DNA of 64,000 bases from an uncultured Acidobacteriota bacterium (GTDB lineage Bacteria > Acidobacteriota > Terriglobia > Bryobacterales > Bryobacteraceae): the NCBI GenBank assembly GCA_902825945.1, contig CADECY010000001.1, forward strand, positions 62,001 through 126,000, given 5' to 3'. The notes under the pieces were generated by a model. That model did not search any database. It saw only the letters and a list, made by a program, of their open reading frames with translations, and was not told the origin of the DNA. How positions within the stretch are numbered: the first letter of the stretch is position 1; the number at the start of each line of letters is the position of its first letter. Below, in pieces: positions 9,450 through 18,427 of this stretch. A program made the position numbers and the translations under genes.

Positions 9450-9455
9450 ATTATC
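9450..9455 (-). promoter_or_regulatory. Putative -10 element (GATAAT) for the sulfatase gene
   Basis: GATAAT on the minus strand is separated from ATG 9442 by the seven bases GGTCCGC. No Shine-Dalgarno sequence is visible, so a leaderless start is suggested. The element overlaps the alternative ATG at 9451, which argues for 9442. Confidence 0.4.
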
Positions 9456-9503
9456 GAACGTGCGCACGCCGCGCGCCAATGGGTGAACTCACCCACTCGG
9501 GCA

Positions 9504-10664
9504 CTATAACACCGGCCGTTCACCCCGTTCGTAGACGACATGAGCACGGCCCACCAGCAGCGGATCGAGCGGTCCGACGGATTCCAGGTTCTTGTTCGTA
9601 TACGGGAGCTTGTGCAGTACGTAGCGCATGGCGTTCAGACGCGCTCTCTTCTTGCAATCCGATTTGATCACGGTCCACGGCGAGTCGGCCGTATCGGTGT
9701 AGAAGAACACCGCTTCCTTGGCCTTCGTGTATTGATCCCATTTATCGAGCGAGGCCAAATCGACCGGCGACAGCTTCCATTGCTTCAATGGGTGCAGCCT
9801 TCTCTCCTGGAACCGCCGGCGTTGCTCATGACGGCTGACCGAAAACCAGAACTTGATCAGGTGGATACCACTGCGGACCAGATTACGCTCGAACTCCGGC
9901 ACCTGCCGCATGAACTCGGCGTACTCGTCCTCTGTACAAAATCCCATCACCTTCTCGACGCCCGCGCGGTTGTACCAGGAACGGTCGAACATGACGATCT
10001 CGCCAGCGGTCGGGAGTTCGGAGACGTAGCGCTGGAAGTACCATTGGCCCCGCTCCACCTCGCTCGGCTTCTCGAGCGCCACCACGCGGGCGCCGCGCGG
10101 ATTGAGGTGCTCCATGAAGCGCTTGATGGTGCCGCCCTTGCCCGCCGCGTCGCGCCCTTCGAACAGGATCACCACACGCTGTCCGGTGGCTTTCACCCAT
10201 GCCTGCAACTTCAGCAGTTCGACCTGGAGGCGGTACTTGTGCCTTTCGTAGTTCTTCCGCGACAGCAGGTTCTTGTACGGATAGCCACCTTCTCGCCAGT
10301 CCGGCGAAAGTTCGTCGTCGCGTTTGCGCAACAGGCCGTCCTGGATCAGGTCCTCTCGCTTGCGCAGCGTCTTGCGGAGCATCGCCAAATCATCGCCGGA
10401 AGCCCCTGCGATCATTGCCTCGAAGCGTTCGAGCAGCGCCGCCCGCTGGGCTTCGGGCTCGGCGGCCACCGCCGCCTCGATTATCTCCGCGACAGCGGCG
10501 GACTTTGCAAACTGTGCCGATTCAGTCGACTGCCGGATCTCGAACGACGCGATTCCGCGCTCGGACTGGACCGGAGCCACGTCGCCCTTCACGGCCGGTC
10601 TCGCGACCGCCGGGGCGCCAATCGCGCCGTTGGGTCGAGTGGAGGTACGAGTGGTTCTGGACAT
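9504..10664 (-). CDS. ppk2: Polyphosphate kinase 2
   Basis: About 386 residues, from ATG 10664 (a TTG two codons earlier is possible). An N-terminal extension of about 125 residues, low in recognisable motifs, precedes the PPK2 P-loop-kinase core. Walker A is GRDAAGKGGTIKRF, the following loop gives PRGARVVALEKPSEVE, and Walker B is FDRSWYNRAGVE. A basic lid region contains QERRLHPLKQWKLSP. One full PPK2 domain suggests class I, which phosphorylates nucleoside diphosphates with polyphosphate. It acts in the cytoplasm in energy and phosphate balance. It appears to be a single-gene unit, convergent with nothing and 38 bp downstream of the isomerase-like gene. Confidence 0.92.
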   Translation of the reverse strand: MSRTTRTSTRPNGAIGAPAVARPAVKGDVAPVQSERGIASFEIRQSTESAQFAKSAAVAEIIEAAVAAEPEAQRAALLERFEAMIAGASGDDLAMLRKTLRKREDLIQDGLLRKRDDELSPDWREGGYPYKNLLSRKNYERHKYRLQVELLKLQAWVKATGQRVVILFEGRDAAGKGGTIKRFMEHLNPRGARVVALEKPSEVERGQWYFQRYVSELPTAGEIVMFDRSWYNRAGVEKVMGFCTEDEYAEFMRQVPEFERNLVRSGIHLIKFWFSVSRHEQRRRFQERRLHPLKQWKLSPVDLASLDKWDQYTKAKEAVFFYTDTADSPWTVIKSDCKKRARLNAMRYVLHKLPYTNKNLESVGPLDPLLVGRAHVVYERGERPVL

Positions 10665-10701
10665 ATTCAACTTAGCGGTGCAATTCGGTTACCATCTCGA
10701 T

Positions 10702-11517
10702 CTATGCCACGATCGCAACCAGATCGAAGACCCGAAGCCCGAGTCCGCGATCACCCTCGAGCATCGAAAGAGCGAGAGCCTCCTCGCGCGAGATGCCCTT
10801 GGTGAACACCCGCCACGCGATCGCTTCGGGCATCTCGACTCGTGCCGTGAAAGAGCCTTGCAGTCCTGCGGCGATCCAGCGTGTCTCCTCGCGCTCGATG
10901 ACCCAACGTCCGCCGCATTCGCCCACGACGTCCAGGCAGACGCGCGATCCCACCGCGGTGGAGGCTTCGCGGTAGGCGTGCGGGAGCCCCCGGGCGAAGG
11001 TATCGAGTACGGGCCGGTACAATTCAGGAGTCATGATCCCCGGCCGGTTCACCGCCAGCCGGATCTGCTGCTGATGGTGCCAGCGCTCGGTCAGTTCCCG
11101 TGCCGTGTCGAACCAGTTCAGTGACTCCGCCTCGCCAGCCCAACTGACGGCGAAGGCGGCTCGCCCCAGCGGGTCGAGCGACTCGTGGAAATCCGCGCTC
11201 TGCTCGCACGTGGTTCGCATCAGGAGGCACAGGATCGACGGGCTCAAACGGCGATAGACGGCGACGCCCTCGGGGTTCAGCCGGTTCACCAGATCGGCCA
11301 CGTCCCGAGCCGCACGGATCTCGACCCGCTCGACAACGCAGCCGTCGCGGACCATCGCGAGCTTCCGGAGCGCGGTGTCGAGCAGATGCGCCGCAACGTC
11401 CCGAACCTTCCAGCCGCGCACGATCGTCGGCAGGTCCCACTCGTGAGGCGCAAGCGATTCCAGCAGTTCGATCAGCTTCTGATCGGTCTTGCGAATGAGA
11501 TGAGCGGTGACGATCAT
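10702..11517 (-). CDS. Maleylpyruvate isomerase N-terminal (MDMPI/DinB-fold) family protein
   Basis: 271 residues from ATG 11517. The ATG overlaps the gluQ stop as ATGA, which indicates translational coupling. The N-terminal half resembles the four-helix MDMPI/DinB fold: [17 protein letters not shown], then [14 protein letters not shown], which carries the typical metal-ligand histidine. Such proteins are thiol-dependent (mycothiol or bacillithiol) isomerases or transferases, but many members are uncharacterised. A frame extending upstream to 11808 is open but lies inside gluQ, so it is not used. It is last in a three-gene overlapping run with gluQ and a nucleotidyltransferase. Confidence 0.75.
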   Translation of the reverse strand: MIVTAHLIRKTDQKLIELLESLAPHEWDLPTIVRGWKVRDVAAHLLDTALRKLAMVRDGCVVERVEIRAARDVADLVNRLNPEGVAVYRRLSPSILCLLMRTTCEQSADFHESLDPLGRAAFAVSWAGEAESLNWFDTARELTERWHHQQQIRLAVNRPGIMTPELYRPVLDTFARGLPHAYREASTAVGSRVCLDVVGECGGRWVIEREETRWIAAGLQGSFTARVEMPEAIAWRVFTKGISREEALALSMLEGDRGLGLRVFDLVAIVA

Positions 11518-12350
11518 TCCTGCTTCCATGCGGAGATCCCCCATTTCCAGAGTGCCCGCAATTCGCCGGTTTCCGGCGGATCGAGTCCGAGAAAGCGCAT
11601 CGCCCGCACCAGTTCCGGCGCCGGGTGTTCCTCGTCGAGCGCCGGAGCCTTCGTCTGTTTGCTCAGCTTGTCTCCGTTCGCATCGCGCGCGATCGGCAGG
11701 TGGAGATACGACGGCGTGGGCACGCCGAGAGCGCGCTGGAGGCAGATCTGGCGTGCGGTCGAATCGAGCAGATCCTCGCCGCGCACGATGTCGGTGATTC
11801 CCTGCCATGCGTCGTCAACGACCACCGCAAGCTGATAGGCCCAGTAACCGTCGGCGCGAAAGAGAACGAAGTCGCCGCAGGTTTCCGAAAGCCGCTCGGT
11901 GCACTCGCCGAGCCGGCGGTCGCGGAATCGAATGGGCTCGGTGCCGGTCCGCAGCCGCCAGGCGCGAGCACCGCGGCCCGGCGGGAGCCCATCGCGGCAG
12001 ATTCCCGGATAGGGACCCTCGCCCGCTTCGCGCCGCGTGCAGCCGCAAGGGAAGGCAGTGCCAGCGTGCTTCAGTGACTCGAGCACCTGCCCGTAGGTAC
12101 CGAATCGCGAGGTCTGATAAACCACCGGACCATCCCACTCGAGCGCGTACCGTTCGAGCGTTCGCAGGATCCGATCGGCGGCTCCCGGAGCGTTCCGGGG
12201 AATGTCGATATCCTCGATCCGGACCAACCATTCGCCCCCACGCGACTTCGCGTCGAGATAGCTTCCCACCGCCGCGACGAGCGACCCGAAATGCAACGGA
12301 CCCGTGGGAGACGGGGCGAATCTTCCTCGATACTGGACGCCTGGCGTCAC
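11514..12350 (-). CDS. gluQ: Glutamyl-Q tRNA(Asp) synthetase
   Basis: 278 residues, the length of a GluRS paralog lacking the anticodon-binding domain. The class I signature appears as [13 protein letters not shown] (HIGH equivalent) and KLSKQ (KMSKS equivalent). A zinc-type cluster, [17 protein letters not shown], sits between them. The enzyme attaches glutamate to queuosine at the wobble position of tRNA(Asp). The start is GTG at 12350, overlapping the upstream stop as GTGA, and its own stop overlaps the next ATG. It is therefore translationally locked into the run with the nucleotidyltransferase and the MDMPI-like gene. Confidence 0.92.
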   Translation of the reverse strand: MTPGVQYRGRFAPSPTGPLHFGSLVAAVGSYLDAKSRGGEWLVRIEDIDIPRNAPGAADRILRTLERYALEWDGPVVYQTSRFGTYGQVLESLKHAGTAFPCGCTRREAGEGPYPGICRDGLPPGRGARAWRLRTGTEPIRFRDRRLGECTERLSETCGDFVLFRADGYWAYQLAVVVDDAWQGITDIVRGEDLLDSTARQICLQRALGVPTPSYLHLPIARDANGDKLSKQTKAPALDEEHPAPELVRAMRFLGLDPPETGELRALWKWGISAWKQE

Positions 12351-13057
12351 CCGTCCAACAGATCCTCCGCCACCGCGATATCGCCCGGCCGGCCCACGTC
12401 ACGCCAGGCGCCTTCGAGCCCGTGCACGAGCACCCGCAACCCGCGTTCGAGCAACTGCTCCACCGCGCTCGTGACCTCGTACTCGCCCCGCGGCGAACGG
12501 GGCACGCGCGCCATCTCGACGAAGGCGGATTCGCGGAAGCAGTAGGCGCCCGCGCTGTTCCAGTGCGTCGCCGAAGTTCCGATCGGCGGCTTTTCGATAA
12601 TCCGGCTGACCCGGCCCGATTCATCGGCGTAGATCGCGGCGCCCTGCCACGGATCGTCCACCCATTTCGCCGAGAGCACCGCTTCGATATCGGGCGTCAT
12701 CTTCGCCGCCATGGCACGATAGTCCGCTGATTCGGTCAGGATGTCGCCGTAGGTGAGCAAGAACGGGTCCGCCGCCGCGAAATCGCGCCCCAGCAGCGCC
12801 GCACGCGCCGTGCCGTCGATCGTTTCTTGGCGGCGATACTCGATTCGCATCGGATAACCGCGAAAGTGCGCCTCGATCATGTCGGCCTTGTAGCCGGTGA
12901 CGAGGAGCGCTTGCGAAAAGCCCGCCTCGCGCAACCGGTCGAGAATGTGTTCGAGCATCGGCTTGTCCCGTAGCACGATCATCGGCTTCGGCCGGTCCTC
13001 GGTGAGCCCTTCCATGCGCGTTCCGCGGCCCGCGGCCAAAATGATCGCCTTGTCCAC
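12347..13057 (-). CDS. Sugar-1-phosphate nucleotidyltransferase
   Basis: 236 residues with the NTP-transferase fold. [20 protein letters not shown] at the N-terminus carries the nucleotide-binding GxGTR loop and the PKP lysine. YGDILTES supplies the metal-binding Asp. It activates a sugar or alditol phosphate to an NDP-derivative for cell-surface polysaccharide synthesis; the exact sugar cannot be told. The start is GTG at 13057. It is divergent from an MFS gene across only 18 bp and is first in the overlapping run with gluQ. Confidence 0.85.
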   Translation of the reverse strand: MDKAIILAAGRGTRMEGLTEDRPKPMIVLRDKPMLEHILDRLREAGFSQALLVTGYKADMIEAHFRGYPMRIEYRRQETIDGTARAALLGRDFAAADPFLLTYGDILTESADYRAMAAKMTPDIEAVLSAKWVDDPWQGAAIYADESGRVSRIIEKPPIGTSATHWNSAGAYCFRESAFVEMARVPRSPRGEYEVTSAVEQLLERGLRVLVHGLEGAWRDVGRPGDIAVAEDLLDG

Positions 13058-13075
13058 TTCCTCTATAATCGCTCA
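13058..13075. promoter_or_regulatory. Compact bidirectional promoter with overlapping -10 elements
   Basis: The 18 bp between two divergent GTG starts contain TATAAT (13064-13069) on the plus strand, six bases before GTG 13076. On the minus strand they contain GATTAT (13070-13065), seven bases before GTG 13057. The two -10 elements share five base pairs. Neither side has room for a leader. No convincing -35 is visible on the plus side. Confidence 0.55.
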
Positions 13076-14272
13076 GTGACTTCGAACCGCTGGTGGATCG
13101 TGGCGCTGCTGTTCATCGCCACGACGGTGAACTACCTCGACCGCATTCTCTTCTCCGTTCTGATCCCAGTGATCCGGGGCGAAATGCACATATCCGATCA
13201 GGAGTACGGCTACATCAACGGAGCCTTCCAGATCGCCTATACGATCGGCTTCCTGTTCATGGGCAAGTTCATCGATTCCGTAGGGACACGGATCGGATAC
13301 GCGGTAGCCGTCGCGTGGTGGTCGCTCGCGGCGATGCTGCACACCGCGGCCGGCAGCGGCTTCGGACTCGGATTCTGGCGTGCCATGCTCGGGCTGGGCG
13401 AAGCCGGCAATTTCCCGGCCGCGGTCAGGACGGTGGCCGAATGGTTCCCCAAGGAACAGCGCGCGCTCGCCACGGGCTGGTTCAACGCCGGATCGAATGT
13501 CGCGTCGATGGTCGGACCGCCACTGTTCATCTGGGTTACGGCCAACTGGGGCTGGCGCGTCTGCTTCGTCGCGACGGCCATGTCGGGTCTGCTCTGGATG
13601 ATCCTGTGGCTCTCCACCTATCGCGCGCCGGCCGAAAAGACGGATGGCCCCCGCGAGCCCCAGATCGGCTGGACGGACGCTCTTCGCCACCGGCAAACCT
13701 GGGGCTTTGCGGTCGCGAAGTTCCTGACCGATCCGGTCTGGTGGTTCTATCTCTACTGGCTGCCTCCGTACTTTTACGATGTGCGCAAATTCAAGCTCGC
13801 CGAGATCGCGTGGGCCCTGCCATTCATCTACCTCATGGCCGATTTCGGAAGCGTCGGCGGCGGCTGGCTCTCCGGTTTCCTGATCCGCCGCGGATGGCCC
13901 AACGGCCAAGCCCGCAAGATGGCGATGGGCCTGTGCGCCGCGCTGATGCCGATCGCGGCCTGCGCGGCGCTGGTGGAAGACCGGGTGCTCGCGGTACTGC
14001 TCGTGAGCGTCGCCACGGCGGCACACCAAGGCTGGTCGGCGAATCTCTACACGACCACATCCGACGTGTTTCCCAAGAAAGCCATCGCCTCCGTGACGGG
14101 CATCGGGGGATGCCTCGGCGGACTCGGTGGCTTTCTCTTTTCAGCCGTGATCCCCGGTTACGTGGTCACGCACTTCGGGTACACGCCCGTGTTTCTGACG
14201 ATGGGCACGTTCCACTTGATCGCTCTCGTGTTCGTGCACCGGCTGCTCGGCGACATGAAGCCGGTCGAGTAG
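13076..14272 (+). CDS. MFS transporter, anion:cation symporter (hexuronate-like) type
   Basis: 398 residues with about twelve hydrophobic segments. The N-terminal helix contains the ACS-type sequence TTVNYLDRILFSVLIPVI, followed by the conserved loop in GLGEAGNFPAAVRTVAEWFPKEQRA. Both are typical of the hexuronate/galactonate transporter group in the inner membrane. The substrate is likely a sugar acid or small organic anion (inference). The start is GTG at 13076, directly preceded by the TATAAT element described for the shared promoter. It converges on the next gene with two bases between stop codons; those stops lie in the palindrome AGTAGCGCTACT. Confidence 0.88.
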   Translation: MTSNRWWIVALLFIATTVNYLDRILFSVLIPVIRGEMHISDQEYGYINGAFQIAYTIGFLFMGKFIDSVGTRIGYAVAVAWWSLAAMLHTAAGSGFGLGFWRAMLGLGEAGNFPAAVRTVAEWFPKEQRALATGWFNAGSNVASMVGPPLFIWVTANWGWRVCFVATAMSGLLWMILWLSTYRAPAEKTDGPREPQIGWTDALRHRQTWGFAVAKFLTDPVWWFYLYWLPPYFYDVRKFKLAEIAWALPFIYLMADFGSVGGGWLSGFLIRRGWPNGQARKMAMGLCAALMPIAACAALVEDRVLAVLLVSVATAAHQGWSANLYTTTSDVFPKKAIASVTGIGGCLGGLGGFLFSAVIPGYVVTHFGYTPVFLTMGTFHLIALVFVHRLLGDMKPVE

Positions 14273-14274
14273 CG

Positions 14275-15741
14275 CTACTTGCTGAACACGGCTTGAACCG
14301 ATGTATCGCGTGTCACGGTCACCGTGCAGACCGGATTGACGCCCGAGCAACCACCTGACCAGTTCACGAAGCTCTTCCCCGTTGGCGGAATCGCAGTGAG
14401 CGTCACCGCGGTTCCGTCTGTGAACTTGGCCGAGCACGCTCCGCCGCAGTTCAGGGCGCGGTCATTGCCATTGGGCGTCGCGGTGACGGTGCCCGGATTG
14501 CTGCGGCCCACGGACAACGTGAACTGCGATTTGAACGTCGCTACCGCGGATATCTGGCCGTTCAAGGCGAATGAGCAGGTGGTCGCGGTTCCGCTGCAGA
14601 TGCCGCTCCAGCCGGTGAAGATGGTTCCGCTCGGGGCGGCTGTAAGCGTCAGGACCGTACCGTTCGGGGCGAACGTGGTGCACGCGTTTCCGCAACTGAT
14701 CTTGCCGTTGGCGCCGCTGACGTTTCCGTTGCCGTTCCTGGTGACCGTCAGGGCATCGGGCAGCACGTTCGCGGCGGTGTTCTGCGCGCTGACGGCGTCG
14801 CCGAGTTCACCAGCCGAGGGAGCATTGCAAAGGCCATCGGCGCAGGCGACCTGGTGCGTCAGGGCGTCGTAAGCTCCGGTGTACTTGTAGAGTTCATAGC
14901 GGCGAATCACCGCACGGGTATCGGCCGAGATGCTGCCCTGGTTCTGTTTGCGATTGCGGTTCCGGTTGCCGTTCCCGCCACTCGGAGGAGAAGCCTGAAG
15001 GATGTCCCACGAGACCTCGATCTGCGACAGATCTTCCGGCACCACGGCGGTATTGTCGCTGGTCAATTCATCCGCGGTGACCGTCCTCGGAAGCTGGGTC
15101 TTGTAGATCTTGACCCATTGCGCGTCGCCATAGACTTCCGGAGTTTCCGGCGGCTCGGGCGCTTCCACTTCGGCCACCACCACGGGCGGCGTCGCGATTG
15201 TGACCACCGGCGCGATCGACCACATGGCGAACGGAATCGCGGCGGGTGGCAGCAGCGGCTTCAGCGTGCCGGGCGCGGCGGAGTCGTCCACCAGCCAGTA
15301 TCCGGAAACCTTGGTAATTTTGCCCGCGGGCGTTGCCCGCATCGACTGCCCGAAGTGCTCGCAGCCGGAAACAGTGTACCGGCTCCCGGCTTGATAGCAG
15401 TCATTCCAACTGAACGGCGTCCCCGGCGCGTGTTGCGGCGTGGTCTTGGTGTACTGATGCGTGACGGCATCGTACGGGCTCGAATAGCGGATGGAGACTC
15501 CCGTGGCCGTTTGCGTGACCACCGGATTGCCATAACGCTGGCCCGGCATGGTGTAGTAGAGGTCGCTGGTTTGCGCCCCTTCAATTTGGATTTCGAACCC
15601 GTGGACGTCCTGCCCGGTGTCGTTGACGACGTCAAAGCTCGATAGTGTGCCCTCGACCGTAGCGGTCTGCGCCATCAACATGGATGTTGCGCCAGCCAGG
15701 GCGGTCCCGTAGAGGGCCGCCAGGCGTTTGATTGATCGCAT
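14275..15741 (-). CDS. Secreted protein with two C-terminal InlB-type B-repeats
   Basis: 488 residues. Residues 1-24 form a signal peptide ending at AMAQ-like MLMAQ. The N-terminal 200 residues are an unrecognised beta-rich region with several Cys. The middle contains a short Asn/Arg-rich tract (NGNRNRNRKQ). The last 145 residues contain two copies of the divergent B-repeat: a Gly-Asn-rich lead, CGxxC, then FxGWSGxCSG and a C-terminal Val-rich strand ending in AxF. Cysteine pairs are conserved between copies, which points to disulfides outside the cytoplasm. Function is unknown; such repeats occur in adhesins and surface proteins. An AAGGAG ribosome-binding site lies 8 nt before the ATG, directly behind a strong hairpin. 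Confidence 0.7.
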   Translation of the reverse strand: MRSIKRLAALYGTALAGATSMLMAQTATVEGTLSSFDVVNDTGQDVHGFEIQIEGAQTSDLYYTMPGQRYGNPVVTQTATGVSIRYSSPYDAVTHQYTKTTPQHAPGTPFSWNDCYQAGSRYTVSGCEHFGQSMRATPAGKITKVSGYWLVDDSAAPGTLKPLLPPAAIPFAMWSIAPVVTIATPPVVVAEVEAPEPPETPEVYGDAQWVKIYKTQLPRTVTADELTSDNTAVVPEDLSQIEVSWDILQASPPSGGNGNRNRNRKQNQGSISADTRAVIRRYELYKYTGAYDALTHQVACADGLCNAPSAGELGDAVSAQNTAANVLPDALTVTRNGNGNVSGANGKISCGNACTTFAPNGTVLTLTAAPSGTIFTGWSGICSGTATTCSFALNGQISAVATFKSQFTLSVGRSNPGTVTATPNGNDRALNCGGACSAKFTDGTAVTLTAIPPTGKSFVNWSGGCSGVNPVCTVTVTRDTSVQAVFSK

Positions 15742-15756
15742 TGAACTTGCTCCTTC

Positions 15757-15794
15757 AAAATGAAAACGCGGCGGCCCCTCTGGACCACCGCGTT
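15757..15794 (-). terminator. Strong hairpin with T-rich tail just before the ribosome-binding site
   Basis: On the minus strand a 13-bp stem (15794-15782 pairing with 15777-15765, two G-U wobbles) closes a four-base AGAG loop. It is followed by TTTTCATTTT and then the AAGGAG of the next gene. It has the form of an intrinsic terminator or attenuator in the leader of the B-repeat protein gene. Confidence 0.7.
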
Positions 15795-15839
15795 GATTTC
15801 TAGGACACTGCCCGGACGTGCCCGGAACAGCCTTGGAGC

Positions 15840-15859
15840 AAAATTAGGGATTTTCCCTA
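15840..15859 (-). terminator. Short intrinsic terminator overlapping the oxidoreductase stop codon
   Basis: On the minus strand TAGGGA-AAA-TCCCTA (15859-15845) forms a six-bp stem that includes the TAG stop of the Gfo/Idh/MocA gene and is followed by ATTTT. The stem is short, so termination may be partial. The stronger hairpin lies 50 bp further on. Confidence 0.5.
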
Positions 15860-17020
15860 CAACTGGACCCCGGTATCCACCCATCTGAGGGTCTTGGCGG
15901 ATTTGATCACCGCATCGCACACCTTCTGCGTCTGCAACGCATTCCGGAAGTCCGGCTGCGTCGGCTTGCCCGACTCAATTCCCATCACGAAATCGGCGAG
16001 CGCGTTCAGGAACGTGTGCTCATACCCGATGCAGGTCCCCGGAACCCAGTAGCGATTCATGTACGGATGCTCGGAGTTCGTCGTGTGGATCTTGCGCCAG
16101 CCGGTCACGTGCGACTCGGTCTTTTCGCCCGACTGCAACTGCTTGTACTCGAAGTATTGCAAGTATTCGGGCTCCTCGAGATCGAAGTAGACCGAACCGT
16201 CCTCGCCATTGAGTTCGAACGTGTTGAAGTTCTTCCGGCCGCGCGCGTATCGCGTGGATTCGAAGGTTCCCATCGATCCGTTGGCGAACTCGGCGAGGAA
16301 CATGCACGCATCGTCGATTCCGACCTCCTGCATCTTGCCGGAGACGGCGTGCTTGCGCTTGGTGACGAACGTTTTGGTCTTGGCCACCACGCGCGTGATC
16401 GCGCCGTTCAACCACATCGCGGTGTCGATCGAGTGCGCGAGAAGATCGCCGGTCACGCCCGATCCGGCGACAGCGGCATCGAGCCGCCAGAGCCCGGCGC
16501 CACCTTGCGGTACATCGGGCGAGATGGTCCAGTCTTGCAAGTACGTCGCGCGATAGTGGAACGGCTTGCCGACGCGCCCCTCGTCCACCAACTGCTTGGC
16601 GAGCGCGATCGACGGCACGCGGCGATAGTTGAACCACACCATGTTCGGCACTTTCGCGGACTCGACGGCTTTCACCATCTTCTCCGCCTGCTTGACATCC
16701 ATGGCCAGCGGCTTCTCGCAAACCACCATCTTGCCGTTCTTGGCCGCGGCGATCGCGATGTCGAAGTGCGTGTCGTTCGGCGAGCCGATGTCGATCAGGT
16801 CGATGTCAGGAGAAGACACCACCTTCTTCCAATCGGTCTCCACGCGTTCATAGCCCCAGTTCTCGGCGAACGCCTTCGCCTTTTCGGCATTGCGCGCGCA
16901 GACCGCCTTGAGCACCGGCTTGTGCTGTACCGGGAAGAAATCGGTGAGTCTTTTGTATGCGTTCGAGTGCGTGCGGCCCATGAAGCCGTAGCCGATCATG
17001 CCAACGCGAAGTTCTTTCAT
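15857..17020 (-). CDS. Gfo/Idh/MocA family oxidoreductase
   Basis: 387 residues. The N-terminal Rossmann fold begins with [15 protein letters not shown]. The conserved lysine sits in [11 protein letters not shown]-terminal alpha/beta substrate domain covers about 130-380. Members are NAD(P)-dependent dehydrogenases of inositols, sugars or sugar derivatives; the substrate is not predictable. No export signal is seen, so it acts in the cytoplasm. An AAGGAG site lies 7 nt before the ATG. It follows the sugar-isomerase-like gene by 11 bp, and the two form a likely two-gene carbohydrate unit ending at a terminator. Confidence 0.9.
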   Translation of the reverse strand: MKELRVGMIGYGFMGRTHSNAYKRLTDFFPVQHKPVLKAVCARNAEKAKAFAENWGYERVETDWKKVVSSPDIDLIDIGSPNDTHFDIAIAAAKNGKMVVCEKPLAMDVKQAEKMVKAVESAKVPNMVWFNYRRVPSIALAKQLVDEGRVGKPFHYRATYLQDWTISPDVPQGGAGLWRLDAAVAGSGVTGDLLAHSIDTAMWLNGAITRVVAKTKTFVTKRKHAVSGKMQEVGIDDACMFLAEFANGSMGTFESTRYARGRKNFNTFELNGEDGSVYFDLEEPEYLQYFEYKQLQSGEKTESHVTGWRKIHTTNSEHPYMNRYWVPGTCIGYEHTFLNALADFVMGIESGKPTQPDFRNALQTQKVCDAVIKSAKTLRWVDTGVQL

Positions 17021-17031
17021 GTGCGCGCTCC

Positions 17032-17982
17032 TTAGTTGCCGTACTTGGCCACGAGGCCGTCGAGGTACGTCTTACAGGTTTCGGTGGCGGCCCAGGCGTC
17101 GGGCCAGAAGCAGAGGTCGATCGTCCACCAGTCGTGCGACAACCGCGCTGATTTCAGCAACGCGGGCATGATCTCATCGAAGTTCAACAGGCCGAGCCCG
17201 AACGGTGGATGCGCCGATGTTTCATCCTCGCCCTTCGCATCCTTGTGGCACGTATTGTCGGAATCGATCAGATGGATGTGGTTGATGCGCCCTTCGAGCA
17301 TCTTGATGTAGTCCACCTGGTTCGGATAGGTTTCCTTCCCGCCTTCGTGCCGCGCGCCCACCACCGCGACCATCTGTCCGTGACAGGTGTCGTACTGGAT
17401 GCCGAAATTGTCGCGGTTGACAGCGTTGTGAATGCGCACCGCGTCACTCGGCTTGTTGAAGGCAAACCCCGGCTCCACCTCCCACGTCACGTATTGACCG
17501 GCGTCTTTCGCGATGTCGGCGCACTTCTGCCAGGTCTTCACCACCCGGTCCATCGCGGTCGCGTAGTCGATCTCGCGGAGGATCGTGGGCGGCTGGACGC
17601 AATCGACGCGAATCCCCTCGATGCCGAGGTCCGCGCAGAATTCAGAGTTCTTGCGGAACTCCTCGACGTACTTCGATTGATCGTCCGTGTTGATCAGCTT
17701 CTCACCCCACAGGTTCGCCGCGATGCCGCTGAAGCCCATTCCCATCCCGGCCATCCGCGCCTTCAGTTCGGCGCGCTGCGCCTTTTCGGGCATCGCGCCC
17801 GGCCAGTTTTCGTTGGAGCCGTTCGGATTACCCGGATTCGGATGCGGCGGAAATCCGCCCAATTCGACGCCGTCGAACCCGAGCTTCTTGAGGGTCGTGA
17901 GGACCGTGTCGAAATCGATGGGATTCGAACCATATGGGCCGATCGTGTAGGCCCAGGAACCGATGGATGTGCGCTTGCTCAT
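17032..17982 (-). CDS. Xylose-isomerase-like TIM-barrel sugar isomerase/epimerase
   Basis: 316 residues of the AP-endonuclease-2/xylose isomerase-like fold. Conserved metal-site features are visible: WEVEPGFAF, a His/Asp pair in YDTCHGQMV, and [12 protein letters not shown]. Such proteins isomerise or epimerise sugars, inososes or keto-sugar acids. Coupling to a Gfo/Idh/MocA oxidoreductase, as here, is a common catabolic pairing. No signal sequence. The ATG is preceded at 8 nt by AAGGAG. A TATAGT -10 (18031-18026) gives a leader of about 35 nt containing a palindrome that could be an operator. Confidence 0.87.
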   Translation of the reverse strand: MSKRTSIGSWAYTIGPYGSNPIDFDTVLTTLKKLGFDGVELGGFPPHPNPGNPNGSNENWPGAMPEKAQRAELKARMAGMGMGFSGIAANLWGEKLINTDDQSKYVEEFRKNSEFCADLGIEGIRVDCVQPPTILREIDYATAMDRVVKTWQKCADIAKDAGQYVTWEVEPGFAFNKPSDAVRIHNAVNRDNFGIQYDTCHGQMVAVVGARHEGGKETYPNQVDYIKMLEGRINHIHLIDSDNTCHKDAKGEDETSAHPPFGLGLLNFDEIMPALLKSARLSHDWWTIDLCFWPDAWAATETCKTYLDGLVAKYGN

Positions 17983-18007
17983 GGAAGCTTCTCCTTGGAG
18001 GGAACCG

Positions 18008-18057
18008 CGCGAATTTCGCGGAACTACTATAGGTAACGCACCTCGCGCGTTTCGCGC
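18008..18057. promoter_or_regulatory. Two dyad symmetries flanking the -10 of the isomerase/oxidoreductase operon
   Basis: CGCGA-ATT-TCGCG (18008-18020) and GCGCG-TTT-CGCGC (18045-18057) are perfect 5-3-5 inverted repeats, centres 37 bp apart. Between them lies the minus-strand -10 TATAGT (18031-18026). This arrangement fits a repressor binding two operators, for example a LacI/GntR-type factor. Lack of a T-tract argues against a terminator. Confidence 0.35.
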
Positions 18058-18061
18058 AAGG

Positions 18062-18415
18062 CTATCCGGCCATCCGCGTCAGGTATTCATGCAACACGAT
18101 CGCATGGTTGTGTTTTTCGTCCCGAGCCGCGTAGAGCAGAGTCACGGTCTGCCCGCGGCCGAGCGCGAGCATCGGTCCAAGCCGGGCGGGATCGGCATCG
18201 AGTTCGGCTCGGTAGCTGCGCTGGAACTCAGCCCACTTGGTGGGATCGTGATCGAACCACTTGCGCAGGCCCGCGCTGGGCGCCACTTCCTTCATCCAGC
18301 CGTTGATCGAGGCGTTCGCCTTGGAAACGCCACGCGGCCAAAGGCCGTCGATCAGGACACGGACGCCATCGCTCGGGGCGGGGAGCTCATGGATTCGCTT
18401 GGTCCGGAACGGCAC
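18062..18415 (-). CDS. DUF488 family protein
   Basis: 117 residues, the usual length of the short DUF488 group. The family signature is visible as VRVLIDGLWPRGVSK (residues 18-32), then WMKEVAPSAGLRKWFDHDP, FQRSYRAELD, and the C-terminal TLLYAARDEKHNHAIVL. These small cytoplasmic proteins have no firmly established function. The start is GTG at 18415, six bases after a TAGAAT element, so a leaderless mRNA is likely. An internal 74-bp segment, coding for residues 15-39, is duplicated exactly at 29728-29801. Confidence 0.88.
   Translation of the reverse strand: MPFRTKRIHELPAPSDGVRVLIDGLWPRGVSKANASINGWMKEVAPSAGLRKWFDHDPTKWAEFQRSYRAELDADPARLGPMLALGRGQTVTLLYAARDEKHNHAIVLHEYLTRMAG
18300..18373. 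repeat. 74-bp direct repeat, copy A (inside the DUF488 gene)
   Basis: Identical over all 74 bp, and in the same orientation, to 29728-29801. It contains nested inverted repeats. TGATCGA (18304-18310) pairs with TCGATCA (18348-18354). Inside that, GGCGTT (18311-18316) pairs with AACGCC (18326-18331), and CGGCC (18335-18339) pairs with GGCCG (18343-18347). Together these would fold as a three-way junction. Flanking sequence of the two copies is unrelated. Confidence 0.9.
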
Positions 18416-18421
18416 CCCTCG

Positions 18422-18427
18422 ATTCTA
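18422..18427 (-). promoter_or_regulatory. Putative -10 element (TAGAAT) of the DUF488 gene
   Basis: TAGAAT on the minus strand, then CGAGGG, then GTG 18415. The six-base spacing places transcription initiation at the start codon. No ribosome-binding site is needed or seen upstream. Confidence 0.5.

Noticed and set aside
11518-11808. N-terminal extension of the MDMPI-like protein
   Set aside because: It lies inside gluQ in another frame, shows no homology, and the ATGA junction at 11517 explains the start.
14268-14279. AGTAGCGCTACT palindrome between convergent stops
   Set aside because: It is produced by two facing TAG stops; too short and without a T-tract to call a terminator.
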